This document shows, one piece after another, positions 52,883-61,430 of a stretch of 64,000 nucleotides of DNA. The DNA is from Sphingobacteriales bacterium (GTDB taxonomy: Bacteria > Bacteroidota > Bacteroidia > Chitinophagales > UBA2359): assembly GCA_016718845.1 (NCBI GenBank), contig JADKCK010000001.1, positions 186,001 to 250,000 on the forward strand, given 5' to 3'. The position numbers were made by a program, and so were the translations under genes. The notes under the pieces were generated by a model. That model ran no database searches. It was given only the letters and a program-made list of their open reading frames with translations, and was not told the origin of the DNA. Numbering within the stretch: position 1 is the first letter of the stretch; every line of letters starts with the position of its first letter.

Positions 52883-53026
52883 ATGAAACCTTTTATTTGC
52901 CTTTTGTTAGCTTTGTTGATAGCTCGTTTTTGTGTAGCCCAAAACGTTACCTCTTTAGATAATATTGTGAAAGCCGAGCAAAACAATCACTCTATTCATC
53001 ATCACAAACAAGGGGCTTATGCGTAG
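52883..53026 (+). CDS. M1 aminopeptidase, signal-peptide fragment
   Basis: The frame from ATG 52883 reads MKPFICLLLALLIARFCVAQ, a signal peptide, then NVTSLDNIVKAEQNN and HHHKQGAYA before TAG at 53024. Removing one G from the GGGG at 53012-53015 makes it continuous with the next gene, as HHHKQGLMRSSNAQSNNYNVH. HHHK followed by a basic stretch and xNYxVxYxRLE is how secreted Bacteroidota M1 peptidases usually begin after the signal. The frame is thus a split 5' end, not a separate gene. Confidence 0.7.
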   Translation: MKPFICLLLALLIARFCVAQNVTSLDNIVKAEQNNHSIHHHKQGAYA

Positions 53027-54845
53027 CAGCAATGCACAAAGCAACAACTACAATGTACATTATTATAGATTGGAGCTAAACACCGACCCCGCTGTGCGCT
53101 ATATCAGTGGATCGGTGACAACTTATTTTTCGGCGATATTGGATAATGTAAATACTATCGAATTTGATGTATCGGATAGCTTAACCGTTAGCCAAGTGTT
53201 GTACCACAACAACCAAACGCTTAGTTTTTTGCAATCGAACAATGTGTTGAGTATTAATTTGCCTAATGCACTAAACCAACAACAACTAGATTCGGTTACG
53301 GTAAGTTATAGCGGTGTGCCTTTCGACTCGGGTTTTGGGTCGTTTGTGCAATCAACGCACAACGATGTGCCTATCATCTGGACACTATCAGAGCCTTATG
53401 GAGCATCGGATTGGTGGGTTTGCAAGCAATCGTTGGCAGATAAAGCCGACTCGTTAGATGTGCTTATTACCACACCCGAAGCCTATAAAGTGGCAAGTAA
53501 TGGCTTGTTAGTTGCCGAAACAACAAGCAACGGAAACACTACTTATCATTGGCAGCATCGCTATCCTATTGCTACCTATTTGGTGGCTTTTGCTGTTACC
53601 AATTACGCGGTATATACCGAGCAAGTTAATTTTTCGGGCGGATACGAATTGCCCGTTTTAAACTATGTGTATCCCGAAAACTTAGAATCTGCCCAAAATG
53701 GCACGCCTGCTTTGGCAAATATGCTGCGTTTATACGACAGCCTAACCATTCCATACCCATTTTTAGCCGAGAAATACGGACATGCTCAATTTGGTTGGGG
53801 CGGCGGCATGGAACACCAAACAATGGGTTTTATGACCAATTTTAGTTTCGACCTAATGGCACACGAGCTGGCACACCAATGGTTTGGCGATAAAGTTACC
53901 TGCGGCGGCTGGCAAGATATTTGGCTAAACGAGGGCTTTGCTACCTATTTTAATGCCCTATGTTATCAGTATATAGATGGGCAACAACAATATTGGAGCA
54001 TCTGGAAAAATCAAACCATCAACAATGTTGCTTCGCAGCCCGACGGCTCGGTGTTTGTTGATGATACAACGGACATAAACCGCTTATTTAACGGCAGACT
54101 TACCTACCGCAAAGGGGCTTTGTTGCTGCACATGTTGCGCTGGAAACTGGGCGATGAAGCCTTTTTTGGTGGATTGAGAAACTACCTAAACTCGCCCGAA
54201 ACAGCTTACAACTTTGCCCGCACTAGCAACCTACAGCACCATTTAGAAATGGCAAGCGGACAAGATTTAACGGCTTTTTTCGACCAATGGCTGTATGGAC
54301 AAGGACACCCATTGTACCAAATTTACTGGCAACAAGCCGCCAACAACGAGCTAACGCTTACTATCAACCAAACCCAATCGCACCCTTCTGTTGCGTTTTT
54401 TGCTATGCCTTTGCCTTTGCGTTTTTGGGGCAATGGGGTGGATACTACGGTGGTGGTTGAGCATTTATTTTCGGGGCAGGCGTTTGGCATTAACTTGCCT
54501 TTTGTGGTAGATAGCATACAGTTTGACCCCGAAAGGTGGATTCTTTGTGCCAATACTACTATTACAAATGGGGCGGTTGGCATCGAAAACGAAACGATAC
54601 AATCATCGCTAAACATTTACCCAAACCCAGCTAACCAACAACTGTATGTGCAATGGACACCAAACCGCATCAGCCAAAACCCCACCGAAATAAACCTTTA
54701 CGATACATCGGGCAGGTGTGTTAGCCACCTAACAACTACTAACAACACCGCCACCATAAACCTACAACAACTGCCCGCAGGTATTTATGTGTGCGAAAAA
54801 CGCGATAGCACAGGTATTGTTAAGCAAAAAGTAGTGGTGTTTTGA
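53019..54845 (+). CDS. Secreted M1-family aminopeptidase with T9SS sorting domain
   Basis: The 608 residues readable from ATG 53019 hold the M1 aminopeptidase domain: YHYYRLELNTDPAVRYISGSV at the start, the GGGMEHQTMGF exopeptidase motif, and LMAHELAHQWFGDKV with the zinc ligands HExxH, 18 residues before LNEGFATYF with the third ligand. FDQWLYGQGHP ends the catalytic part. The C-terminal 80 residues (NIYPNPANQQLYVQW to KQKVVVF) form a type A sorting domain. The true start is 52883, restoring a signal peptide and adding some 45 residues. It should trim peptides outside the cell. A tandem-repeat block follows the stop codon. Confidence 0.9.
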   Translation: MRSSNAQSNNYNVHYYRLELNTDPAVRYISGSVTTYFSAILDNVNTIEFDVSDSLTVSQVLYHNNQTLSFLQSNNVLSINLPNALNQQQLDSVTVSYSGVPFDSGFGSFVQSTHNDVPIIWTLSEPYGASDWWVCKQSLADKADSLDVLITTPEAYKVASNGLLVAETTSNGNTTYHWQHRYPIATYLVAFAVTNYAVYTEQVNFSGGYELPVLNYVYPENLESAQNGTPALANMLRLYDSLTIPYPFLAEKYGHAQFGWGGGMEHQTMGFMTNFSFDLMAHELAHQWFGDKVTCGGWQDIWLNEGFATYFNALCYQYIDGQQQYWSIWKNQTINNVASQPDGSVFVDDTTDINRLFNGRLTYRKGALLLHMLRWKLGDEAFFGGLRNYLNSPETAYNFARTSNLQHHLEMASGQDLTAFFDQWLYGQGHPLYQIYWQQAANNELTLTINQTQSHPSVAFFAMPLPLRFWGNGVDTTVVVEHLFSGQAFGINLPFVVDSIQFDPERWILCANTTITNGAVGIENETIQSSLNIYPNPANQQLYVQWTPNRISQNPTEINLYDTSGRCVSHLTTTNNTATINLQQLPAGIYVCEKRDSTGIVKQKVVVF

Positions 54846-54985
54846 TGTGAAGATGTTTTGATGTGGAGATGTTGTGATGTTGTGATGTTGTGATGTTGTG
54901 ATGTTGTGATGTTTTGATGTGGAGATGTTTTGATGTGGAGATGTTGTGATGTGGAGATGTTGTGATGTGGAGATGTTGTGATGTG
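54846..54985. repeat. Short tandem repeat, TGTTGTGATG-type units
   Basis: About 140 bases made of 9- to 10-base units (GATGTTGTGATG, GATGTGGAGATG, GATGTTTTGATG) follow the peptidase stop codon. The block at 61240-61430, in the other orientation, uses similar words. Confidence 0.85.
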
Positions 54986-55418
54986 TCGAAAAAAACATTT
55001 TAGTATAGGTCTATGTATCTATGTAAATCTATGCATCTATGTGTCGAAAAAAATAGTTTAGTGTAGCTCTATGTATCTATGTCAACCTATGCATCTATGT
55101 GTCGAAAAAAATAGTTTAGTGTAGATCTATGTATCTATGTCAACCTATGCATCTATGTGTCGAAAAAATAGTTTAGTGTAGCTCTATGTATCTATGTCAA
55201 TCTATGCATCTATGTGTCGAAAAAAATAGTTTAGTGTAGGTCTATGTATCTATGTCAATCTATGCATCTATGTGTCGAAAAAAATAGTTTAGTGTAGCTC
55301 TATGTATCTATGTCAACCTATGCATCTATGTGTCGAAAAAAACAGTTTAGTGTAAATCTATGTATCTATGTCAATCTATGCATCTATGTGTCGAAAAAAA
55401 AAAGTTTAGTGTAGGTTT
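54984..55418. repeat. 58-bp minisatellite, eight copies
   Basis: The word GTCGAA starts at 54984, 55043, 55101, 55159, 55216, 55274, 55332 and 55390, giving a period of 57-59 bases. Each unit reads GTCGAAAAAAATAGTTTAG, TGTAGCTCTATGTATC, TATGTCAACCTATGCATC and TATGT, with one- or two-base differences. Inside each unit CTATGTATC/CTATGCATC words repeat. It lies between the M1 peptidase and rdgB and codes for nothing plausible. Confidence 0.9.
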
Positions 55419-55445
55419 ATGCGTCTAAAAATCATAAAATCATCA

Positions 55446-56024
55446 ATGAAAAAAATAATTTTTGCAACCAACAATGCGCACAAACTAAGCGAGGTGCGTC
55501 AAATATTGGCAGATGTGTACGAGGTGGTTTCGCTTGCTGATATGGGTATTACCGACGATATACCCGAACCTTACGACACCTTTGAAGAAAACGCTTTGAC
55601 CAAAGCCCATACCATTGCCCAACAAACAGGCTGCGATTGTTTTGCCGAAGATACGGGTTTAGTGATAGATGCTTTGGGTGGTGAGCCGGGCGTAAAGTCG
55701 GCACGTTATGCCGGTGAGGCGCGCTCGACAAGTGCCAACATGGAGTTGGTGTTGCACAAAATGCAAGGTGTAACAAACAGGCAAGCGAGGTTTAAAACCG
55801 TAGTGGCGCTGCTGCTTGAGGGCAAAGAGTATTTGTTTGAAGGTATTGCCGAGGGTAACATTTTAACAGCCCCAAGTGGTGGCGGCGGGTTTGGCTACGA
55901 CCCTATTTTTGAGCCGTTGGGCTATACCCAAACCTTTGCACAAATGCCCGCCGAACTAAAAAATCAAATTAGCCACCGAGGCAAAGCCGTGCAAAAGTTA
56001 TTAGATTTTTTGCACAAAGTGTAG
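55446..56024 (+). CDS. rdgB: Non-canonical purine NTP pyrophosphatase (RdgB/HAM1)
   Basis: This enzyme hydrolyses dITP, dXTP and ITP to monophosphates and keeps them out of DNA. The ATG at 55446 gives 192 residues starting MKKIIFATNNAHKLSEVRQIL, the family opening with the TNNxHK motif. FEENALTKAHTIAQQTGCDCFAEDTGLVIDALGGEPGVKSARYAGE is the central active-site stretch, and GGGGFGYDPIFEPLGYTQTFAQM and ISHRGKAVQKL complete it. The frame extends 27 bases upstream into the repeat block, but that region has no ribosome-binding site sense. A strong terminator follows. Confidence 0.95.
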   Translation: MKKIIFATNNAHKLSEVRQILADVYEVVSLADMGITDDIPEPYDTFEENALTKAHTIAQQTGCDCFAEDTGLVIDALGGEPGVKSARYAGEARSTSANMELVLHKMQGVTNRQARFKTVVALLLEGKEYLFEGIAEGNILTAPSGGGGFGYDPIFEPLGYTQTFAQMPAELKNQISHRGKAVQKLLDFLHKV

Positions 56025-56035
56025 TTTAGTGCCTA

Positions 56036-56078
56036 ACAAAAGTGGCTGCCTCGTATTTGCGAGGCAGCCACTTTTTTT
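56036..56078. terminator. Strong terminator between rdgB and the AAA ATPase
   Basis: AAGTGGCTGCCTCG pairs perfectly with CGAGGCAGCCACTT around TATTTG, followed by T. It lies between convergent genes. Confidence 0.95.
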
Positions 56079-56122
56079 GGGCAGATGCCGATTTACTTAA
56101 CAACTAACGGTAGTAGTTATAG

Positions 56123-57820
56123 TTAAACGGGGTCTTCGTTTTTCGGTTGTTCGGTGGGTTCTTCAGTTTGGGGTTCTTCAGTTTGGGATTTTTCGGTTGG
56201 TGGTGTTTCTTTTTCTTTGGGTTGTTCGTTTTTCGGTTGCTCTGTAGGTTGTTCGGTTGGCTGCTCGGTGGTGTTTGCTGGGGGCATAAAATTACCCATC
56301 ATTTTTAGCATATCTGCCGGATTAACGGCTGGTTGAACTTGTTCTTTTTCGGCTCGGCGTTGTTCGGCATCGCCAAAAACAAGTGCCATATCTATGGCTT
56401 CTTGCATTTCGGGTATGTCTGCTTCGGTTAGTGTGCGTAATATTTCGGTGGTAATGGGTGCAATACTTACAATACGGTTGGCTTGTCGTTCTACACATTC
56501 TTCAAAAATGTTGCGCACTACGCGGGCATTGCCAAAGGTACGGTTTCGTTTTTCGTGCAGTTTATCAAAAATAAACGAAAGTTTATCTTCGGCATCTTCG
56601 GTCAGTTCAAAATCCGATTTGTGGGCAAATTGTTTAAAAATTTCCAACATTTCTTCGCCGTTATAGTGGTTAAAGGTAAAATAACGGTTAAAACGCGACT
56701 GTAGCCCTGGGTTAGATTCGATAAAGGTGCGCATTTCGTCGGGGTAGCCTGCGGCGATAACCACTAACTCGCGGCGGTGGTCTTCCATTCGTTTTAGTAA
56801 TGTTTCGATGGCTTCGTTGCCAAAGTCGCGTTTATCTTCGCCACCACGGCTAAGGGCGTATGCTTCGTCAATAAACAATACGCCATCTATGGCTGCTTTT
56901 GTTACTTCGTCCACTTTTAGTGCGGTTTGCCCAATATAGCCCGATACCAACCCAGCTCGGTCGGTTTCAACCAAATGTCCGCGTTTTAAGAAACCCAAAT
57001 GGTGGTAAATTTTTGCTAATAGCCGAGCAACAGTAGTTTTGCCTGTTCCCGGAGGACCCATAAATACGCTGTGCATGGCTTTTTCGGACAGAGCCAAGCC
57101 TTGGTCTTCGCGCATTCGTTGTACTTTTAAAAAGTTGATAAGGGTTTTTATATCTTCTTTTATGTTTTTCAATCCCACCAAATCGTTTAGTTCTTTTATA
57201 ACATCGTCGAGGGTGGTATTGGGGTCAATTTCGGTTTGTTTTACGTTGGGCATTGCTTTTTTAGGTTTTTGAGCCATTTCGAGTACTTCGCGCAATTTTC
57301 CTTCTTCTTCGGGCGATACCATTCCGTTGGCTTTTATGAGCATTGATGCAAAGCGGTAATAGTGTGCCCCTACATTTTCGAATTGTTCGTGAGCTAACTT
57401 TGACAAAACAGTAGGCAACAACAGCTCGTTTGGGAACTGTCCTTTGGCATCAAAAAGTTTTACGGTTTGTAGATATTTGACGTTATCGGCAAATTTGGGG
57501 TTGCAAATTAGGTCATTTAGTCGGGTTAATTTTACGCTTTTAGCAAAGTCGTTTTCGTTAATTAACCGCTCAAAGGTATAAGCAAGCACAAACTGTTCGC
57601 GGCGGCTTGGGGTAGTTGTGTCTATACAATGGTTGTATATTTTTATTAAATCTTGGGTAAATAACTCTTTGCTTTTAGGTTTGTTAACGATTATGTCGCT
57701 ATTGTTGGTCATTTTTTGTAGGGTTTCTTGCACAATGGGGTCTTTGTCTAAGGTTTCGCAAAGGGCTAAAAACTGGCTACTTTCAATTTGCAATAGGTTT
57801 AAAAAATCATCGTCTAGCAA
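56123..57820 (-). CDS. CbbX/SpoVK-type AAA+ ATPase
   Basis: The 565-residue frame has a helical N-terminal region (1-200), LNDLVGLKNIKEDIKTLINFLKVQ (the opening of CbbX/SpoVK AAA domains, about 211-234), Walker A GPPGTGKT (255-262), the pore region SGYIGQTALKVDEVTKAAIDG, Walker B VLFIDEAYAL, and VIAAGYPDEMRTFIESNPGLQSRFNRY with sensor and arginine-finger residues. After about 490 it becomes a low-complexity tail with PTEQP and TEEP repeats. Such ATPases remodel protein complexes. The frame has no ATG start: TTG at 57820 is the only choice, and the frame is open to 57895, overlapping the gene before. I suspect one gene with the next entry, split by one missing base. Confidence 0.85.
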   Translation of the reverse strand: MLDDDFLNLLQIESSQFLALCETLDKDPIVQETLQKMTNNSDIIVNKPKSKELFTQDLIKIYNHCIDTTTPSRREQFVLAYTFERLINENDFAKSVKLTRLNDLICNPKFADNVKYLQTVKLFDAKGQFPNELLLPTVLSKLAHEQFENVGAHYYRFASMLIKANGMVSPEEEGKLREVLEMAQKPKKAMPNVKQTEIDPNTTLDDVIKELNDLVGLKNIKEDIKTLINFLKVQRMREDQGLALSEKAMHSVFMGPPGTGKTTVARLLAKIYHHLGFLKRGHLVETDRAGLVSGYIGQTALKVDEVTKAAIDGVLFIDEAYALSRGGEDKRDFGNEAIETLLKRMEDHRRELVVIAAGYPDEMRTFIESNPGLQSRFNRYFTFNHYNGEEMLEIFKQFAHKSDFELTEDAEDKLSFIFDKLHEKRNRTFGNARVVRNIFEECVERQANRIVSIAPITTEILRTLTEADIPEMQEAIDMALVFGDAEQRRAEKEQVQPAVNPADMLKMMGNFMPPANTTEQPTEQPTEQPKNEQPKEKETPPTEKSQTEEPQTEEPTEQPKNEDPV

Positions 57821-58374
57821 ATCTTGCTCGGCGGCATTAGCTGCTGTAGGTTGGTTGGTTGGGGTGTTTTGTTTTGGGCAGATGGGGTATCGTTATTTTT
57901 AGGGTCGTTGGTTTTTATGGTAATTTCTATACCATCAATGTTAATGGTGGTGTTTTCGGGTTTGCCATATCGGGCTTGGTTGCTGTCGGCAATTTCGTCG
58001 TATTGGGCAATATTTTTGAACAATTGGCTTAGGTTATCTTGCATAGCAGCAGGCAAATTTGGATAGTTAGTTTTTAGTTTGCCTTGTTCGTCAAAAAGGG
58101 TGTTTAATTTGTCGATACTTAGGTAGCCGCTAGCAAAATGGAGGTTAAAATCGGTGAGCACAAAGCCTGCATTGGCAGCTCCGCCCGCATGAAGGTCGTA
58201 GCAAAGCAGTATTTCTTCTTTGGCAAGGTTAATCGTTTGAAACTGCGTGCTTAGGCGTATGATAGCCATAGGCGGTACTTTGCCGGCAGTGTAAAAATGG
58301 TTGTTTTTTAGTTCGTCGGGTGTAAATGACTGATTAATGAGTTTTTCGATTTGATTGGCGGGCATTTTGCTCAT
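57814..58374 (-). CDS. N-terminal region of the AAA ATPase gene, or a separate upstream protein
   Basis: From ATG 58374 this frame reads MSKMPANQIEKLINQSFTPDELKNNHFYTAGKVPPMAIIRLSTQFQTINLAKEEILLCYDLHAGGAANAGFVLTDFNLHF, then a hydrophilic linker ending SAQNKTPQPTN. The frame then ends IC-stop. If one C is added to the run at 57861-57864, it continues as NKTPPTNQPTAANAAEQDLLDDDFLNLL straight into the ATPase, which lacks an ATG start of its own. This makes a protein of about 750 residues. The first 80 residues look like a PH-like or trafficking domain, not recognised firmly. Two overlapping genes remain possible. Confidence 0.65.
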   Translation of the reverse strand: MSKMPANQIEKLINQSFTPDELKNNHFYTAGKVPPMAIIRLSTQFQTINLAKEEILLCYDLHAGGAANAGFVLTDFNLHFASGYLSIDKLNTLFDEQGKLKTNYPNLPAAMQDNLSQLFKNIAQYDEIADSNQARYGKPENTTINIDGIEITIKTNDPKNNDTPSAQNKTPQPTNLQQLMPPSKIC

Positions 58375-58553
58375 GGTAAAAACTTTTTTATTTGGACAGT
58401 TCAATAATTATGCGTAAATTTAGGGCGATTTTTGGTTTTTACATAGTAATTGCACTTTTTTTAGCCTAAAAATTGGATAAGTGCAAAAAAAAAGTCAAAT
58501 TTGTGCGCAAATGGCGTTATAATGCTTGTAAATTGAAATAAAATAAATTTGTT

Positions 58554-58889
58554 ATGAAAAAATACACTACCTTTCACGATTTTTATCCGTATTATTTAAC
58601 CGAGCATCAAAACCGTATTTCGCGCACTTTGCACTTTATTGGCACGGGCATTGTAATTGCTTTGTTTGTTGTTTTTTTGCTAACTTTTAATTGGCAATAT
58701 TTTGCTTTAATGCCTGTGGCAGGTTATGGCTTTGCATGGGCTGGACACGCTTTTTTTGAACGCAACAAACCAGCAACCTTTACCTACCCACTATACAGTT
58801 TGGGCAGCGATTTTGTAATGTTTTGGCACATTTTAACGGGGCAATTGCCCAAAAAAATGCAAGAAGCCCGACAATTGCTCAATAAGTAG
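58554..58889 (+). CDS. DUF962 (Mpo1-like) membrane protein
   Basis: This 111-residue protein fits DUF962: FHDFYPYYLTEHQNRISRTLHFIGTGI is the family's N-terminal motif with the conserved H-x-x-x-R and H residues, followed by a hydrophobic hairpin (about 32-65), GYGFAWAGHAFFERNKPATF, then YPLYSLGSDFVMFWHIL. Yeast Mpo1 is an alpha-oxidation dioxygenase for 2-hydroxy fatty acids; whether bacterial relatives do the same is unknown. It is divergent from the ATPase, 180 bases away. Confidence 0.85.
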   Translation: MKKYTTFHDFYPYYLTEHQNRISRTLHFIGTGIVIALFVVFLLTFNWQYFALMPVAGYGFAWAGHAFFERNKPATFTYPLYSLGSDFVMFWHILTGQLPKKMQEARQLLNK

Positions 58890-58909
58890 GTTATTAATTA
58901 ACTTTGCCT

Positions 58910-58917
58910 TATCTTTG
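58910..58917 (+). promoter_or_regulatory. -7 box TATCTTTG, separated from the next gene by inserted repeats
   Basis: The box is a perfect TAnnTTTG, but the next plus-strand gene starts 570 bases later, with a MITE-like element and a GC-hairpin repeat in between. This suggests an original promoter of the hydrolase gene that has been pushed away. Confidence 0.35.
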
Positions 58918-58977
58918 CGCAATAACCACATTGTTATTTAGCTATGCCGACTTAAGTACCTGATGTTATGCGCAAGA

Positions 58978-59252
58978 GGACACAGATTTTACGGATTAGA
59001 CACGGATTTTAAAAAATAATTTAATTTTAATTTAAAATCTAAATCTAAACAAAAAATATAGGGTAATGGTAATTAAGATAACAAGGTTGTAGTTGTTTGT
59101 TGAGCAATAGATTGTTTAATGAATGGGCTATTTTGCGGGTATTATCAATCTCATGTAGCGTTATTAAACAGCCAATCAATCTAAAATAAATCCGCCTATA
59201 TTATTAAATAGAAATTCATATTATCTGTGTCTTATCCGTAAAATCCGTGTCC
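58978..59252. mobile_element. MITE-like element with 30-base terminal inverted repeats
   Basis: The left end GGACACAGATTTTACGGATT (58978 on) and the right end, read on the minus strand, GGACACGGATTTTACGGATA (from 59252), match at 27 of 30 positions. Inside is no coding frame. A core of about 125 bases (59077-59200) recurs inverted at 63231-63355. A further inverted pair, GTAGCGTTATT at 59155 and AATAACGCTAC at 59255, straddles the right end. No target duplication directly abuts the ends. Confidence 0.7.
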
Positions 59253-59309
59253 TAAATAACGCTACAATAGGGTAGTGCGTAACATGAGTTAAGTAAGTAG
59301 CAATTACCT

Positions 59310-59400
59310 GCCCCGCTTGACGCGGAATCGGTCTTTTTTGGGGGTGATGCTTGGTTTGCCCTATTTGCACAGCATAACGCACCCCCAAAGCAAAGCAAGC
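59310..59400. repeat. Interspersed GC-hairpin repeat, copy B
   Basis: This is the second copy of the element at 28200-28290: CCCCGCTTGACGCGG, then GTCTTTTTTGGGGGTGATG, then GCACCCCCA after about 30 bases. The overall identity is high in the ends and weaker in the middle, which suits selection for pairing. Confidence 0.7.
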
Positions 59401-59486
59401 GCAACCACCCAATCAAAATTTTTCAATGTCGGCATCAAATTGTTATTTAACTATGCCACCATATAAAAAAATACATTTTAAAATAT

Positions 59487-60248
59487 ATGCAAATTCATCA
59501 CGAAGATAAATTTAAATACATCGAAGAAGGCGAAGGTCCTATTTTGATGCTATTACACGGTTTGTTTGGTGCCTTGAGCAATTTTGCTCCACTTATTAAC
59601 CATTTCAAGCACACACATACCGTAGTAGTGCCGCTGTTGCCACTTTACGAATTACCCGTTAAAGAGTGCGACTTGGAGCACCTATCCGCTTTTGTTCACG
59701 ATTTTATATTGCACAAAAACTACCAACAAGTTACACTACTTGGCAACTCGTTGGGCGGGCATATTGGTTTGCGATATGTGGTTGATCACCCCGAAAAAGT
59801 AGCTGCTTTGGTATTAACAGGCAGTTCGGGCTTGTTCGAAAACGCCATGGGCGATACTTACCCACGTCGTGGCGACTATGAGTACATCCGCCAAAAAACC
59901 GAGTTTACTTTTTACGACCCTAAAATGGCAACCAAAGAATTGGTTGATGAACTATTTGAGGTGGTTAATCAGCGCGACAAAGTGATACGTGTAGTAGCTA
60001 TAGCAAAATCGGCAATACGCAACAATATGAAAGACGAATTAGTACATATAAAAGTACCAACCATGCTTATTTGGGGTAAAGACGACCAAATTACACCCCC
60101 ATTTGTTGCCGACGAGTTTCATAAATATATAGTAAACTCGGACTTGGCATTTATTGACAAATGCGGTCATGCGCCTATGATGGAACGCCCCGACGAATTT
60201 AACCAAATCTTATCCCAATTTTTTGCTAAAATAGCCCTAGCAAAATAA
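59487..60248 (+). CDS. Alpha/beta-hydrolase
   Basis: The 253-residue protein has the alpha/beta-hydrolase fold: LMLLHGLFG (oxyanion HG), the nucleophile Ser in LLGNSLGGHIGL (about 89-100), D in IWGKDDQITPP, and H in KCGHAPMMERPDEFN. The cap region (FYDPKMATKELVDELFEVVNQRDK) is of the meta-cleavage product or haloperoxidase type. It stands alone; the upstream 600 bases are repeats. Substrate cannot be told. Confidence 0.9.
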   Translation: MQIHHEDKFKYIEEGEGPILMLLHGLFGALSNFAPLINHFKHTHTVVVPLLPLYELPVKECDLEHLSAFVHDFILHKNYQQVTLLGNSLGGHIGLRYVVDHPEKVAALVLTGSSGLFENAMGDTYPRRGDYEYIRQKTEFTFYDPKMATKELVDELFEVVNQRDKVIRVVAIAKSAIRNNMKDELVHIKVPTMLIWGKDDQITPPFVADEFHKYIVNSDLAFIDKCGHAPMMERPDEFNQILSQFFAKIALAK

Positions 60249-60375
60249 TTGGTTTGGATAAACGGTTGTTTTGCTTTACGTCTTTTAGTTTATTGTTTCA
60301 ACTAAACATTTGGGGCTATTTTGTGTCTACTTGTAATGCCAATAAGCGCTTTTCTTAACTTAATTATTACCAAAC

Positions 60376-61044
60376 ATGATAGCAAAAACTTTAATAAATC
60401 GTACAATACCCCCCCTAAAACCAAGCGATGACGGTACCAAAGCATTGGCGTGGATGAGTAATTTTCATGTGCAACATTTGCCCGTAGTACATCATCACCA
60501 ATATTTAGGCTTAGTAAGCGAATACGATATATTGGACAGAAATACACCTATTCAGGCATTTGATAGATACGAATTGGACAAAACCAACCAACCTTTTGTA
60601 ACCGAAAACACACACTTGTATGTTATTTTAAAAACGGTTATCGAAAACCACCTAACTTTAGTGCCTGTTTTAGACGAACAGCAACGATACGTAGGTGCTA
60701 TTACCATCGAAAACCTACTTGAACATTTTGCGCGTGCTAGCTCGTTACAAGAGCCTGGTGGCATTATACAACTCGAAATGCCTGCTCATCGTTATGCTTT
60801 GTCCGAAATTGCCCAAATTGTAGAATCGAATGGGGCTAAAGTGCTAAGTGCCAATGTGGTAAGCAATCCCGACGAATCGAGGGTTGAAGTAACCATAAAA
60901 ATAAACCGCACCGAACTAGACAGTATATTGGCTACCTTTGAGCGATATAACTACGATGTAATGGCAACACACGGAGAAGATACCTTTGCAAGCGAGGTGC
61001 AAGATAATTACGATGCTCTTTTTAATTACCTTAATATGCAATAA
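60376..61044 (+). CDS. CBS-domain protein with C-terminal ACT-like region
   Basis: The 222-residue protein has two CBS motifs: IPPLKPSDDGTKALAWMSNFHVQHLPVVHHHQYLGLVSEYDILD (about 12-53) and FVTENTHLYVILKTVIENHLTLVPVLDEQQRYVGAITIENLLEHF (about 74-118). The rest (EMPAHRYALSEIAQIVESNGAKVLSANVV... VTIKINRTELDSILATFERYNY, 130-200) has the beta-alpha-beta-beta-alpha-beta look of an ACT domain. Such proteins sense adenine nucleotides or S-adenosyl compounds, with no catalysis. A terminator follows. Confidence 0.85.
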   Translation: MIAKTLINRTIPPLKPSDDGTKALAWMSNFHVQHLPVVHHHQYLGLVSEYDILDRNTPIQAFDRYELDKTNQPFVTENTHLYVILKTVIENHLTLVPVLDEQQRYVGAITIENLLEHFARASSLQEPGGIIQLEMPAHRYALSEIAQIVESNGAKVLSANVVSNPDESRVEVTIKINRTELDSILATFERYNYDVMATHGEDTFASEVQDNYDALFNYLNMQ

Positions 61045-61079
61045 ATTACCGTTTTGTTGCGTATATAGCACGCACCCCC

Positions 61080-61117
61080 AAAACCTCGCCATAATGCAAA
61101 AAAATGGGCGAGGTTTT
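61080..61117 (+). terminator. Terminator after the CBS gene
   Basis: AAAACCTCGCC pairs with GGCGAGGTTTT, an 11-base perfect stem around an A-rich loop. Confidence 0.8.
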
Positions 61118-61239
61118 CGACTTATATTTTAGTATTTATATAAAATGCTTGATGCTATACAAAACACAATAATTTGTGACTACCCAACTTGTTTATGTTG
61201 GGCGTAGCCAAAACACGGTAAATTTTTTTTTGAGGATGA

Positions 61240-61430
61240 TGGTTCGACAGGCACCATTTCACCACAATTTCACCACCTCGCACTTCACTCTTTCACCACT
61301 CTTTCACCACTTCACCACTTCACTCTTTCACCACATCGCCATTTCACCACTTCACCACTTCACCACATCGCCACTTCACCACATCACCACATCACCACCT
61401 CACCACTTCGCCACTTCACCACATCGCCAC
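61240..61430. repeat. Tandem repeat of CACCACTT / CACATCGC words before recO
   Basis: About 190 bases of 8- to 9-base units such as TTCACCACT, TTTCACCAC, ATCGCCACT and ATCACCAC reach to within a few bases of the recO start. On the minus strand they read GATGTGGTG and GTGGCGATG, akin to the units at 54846-54985. Frames across the block give only His/Thr/Ser low-complexity peptides and are not genes. Confidence 0.85.

Noticed and set aside
54846..55418. CRISPR array
   Set aside because: The 58-base units are contiguous, without unique spacers between short repeats, and no cas genes are in the window.
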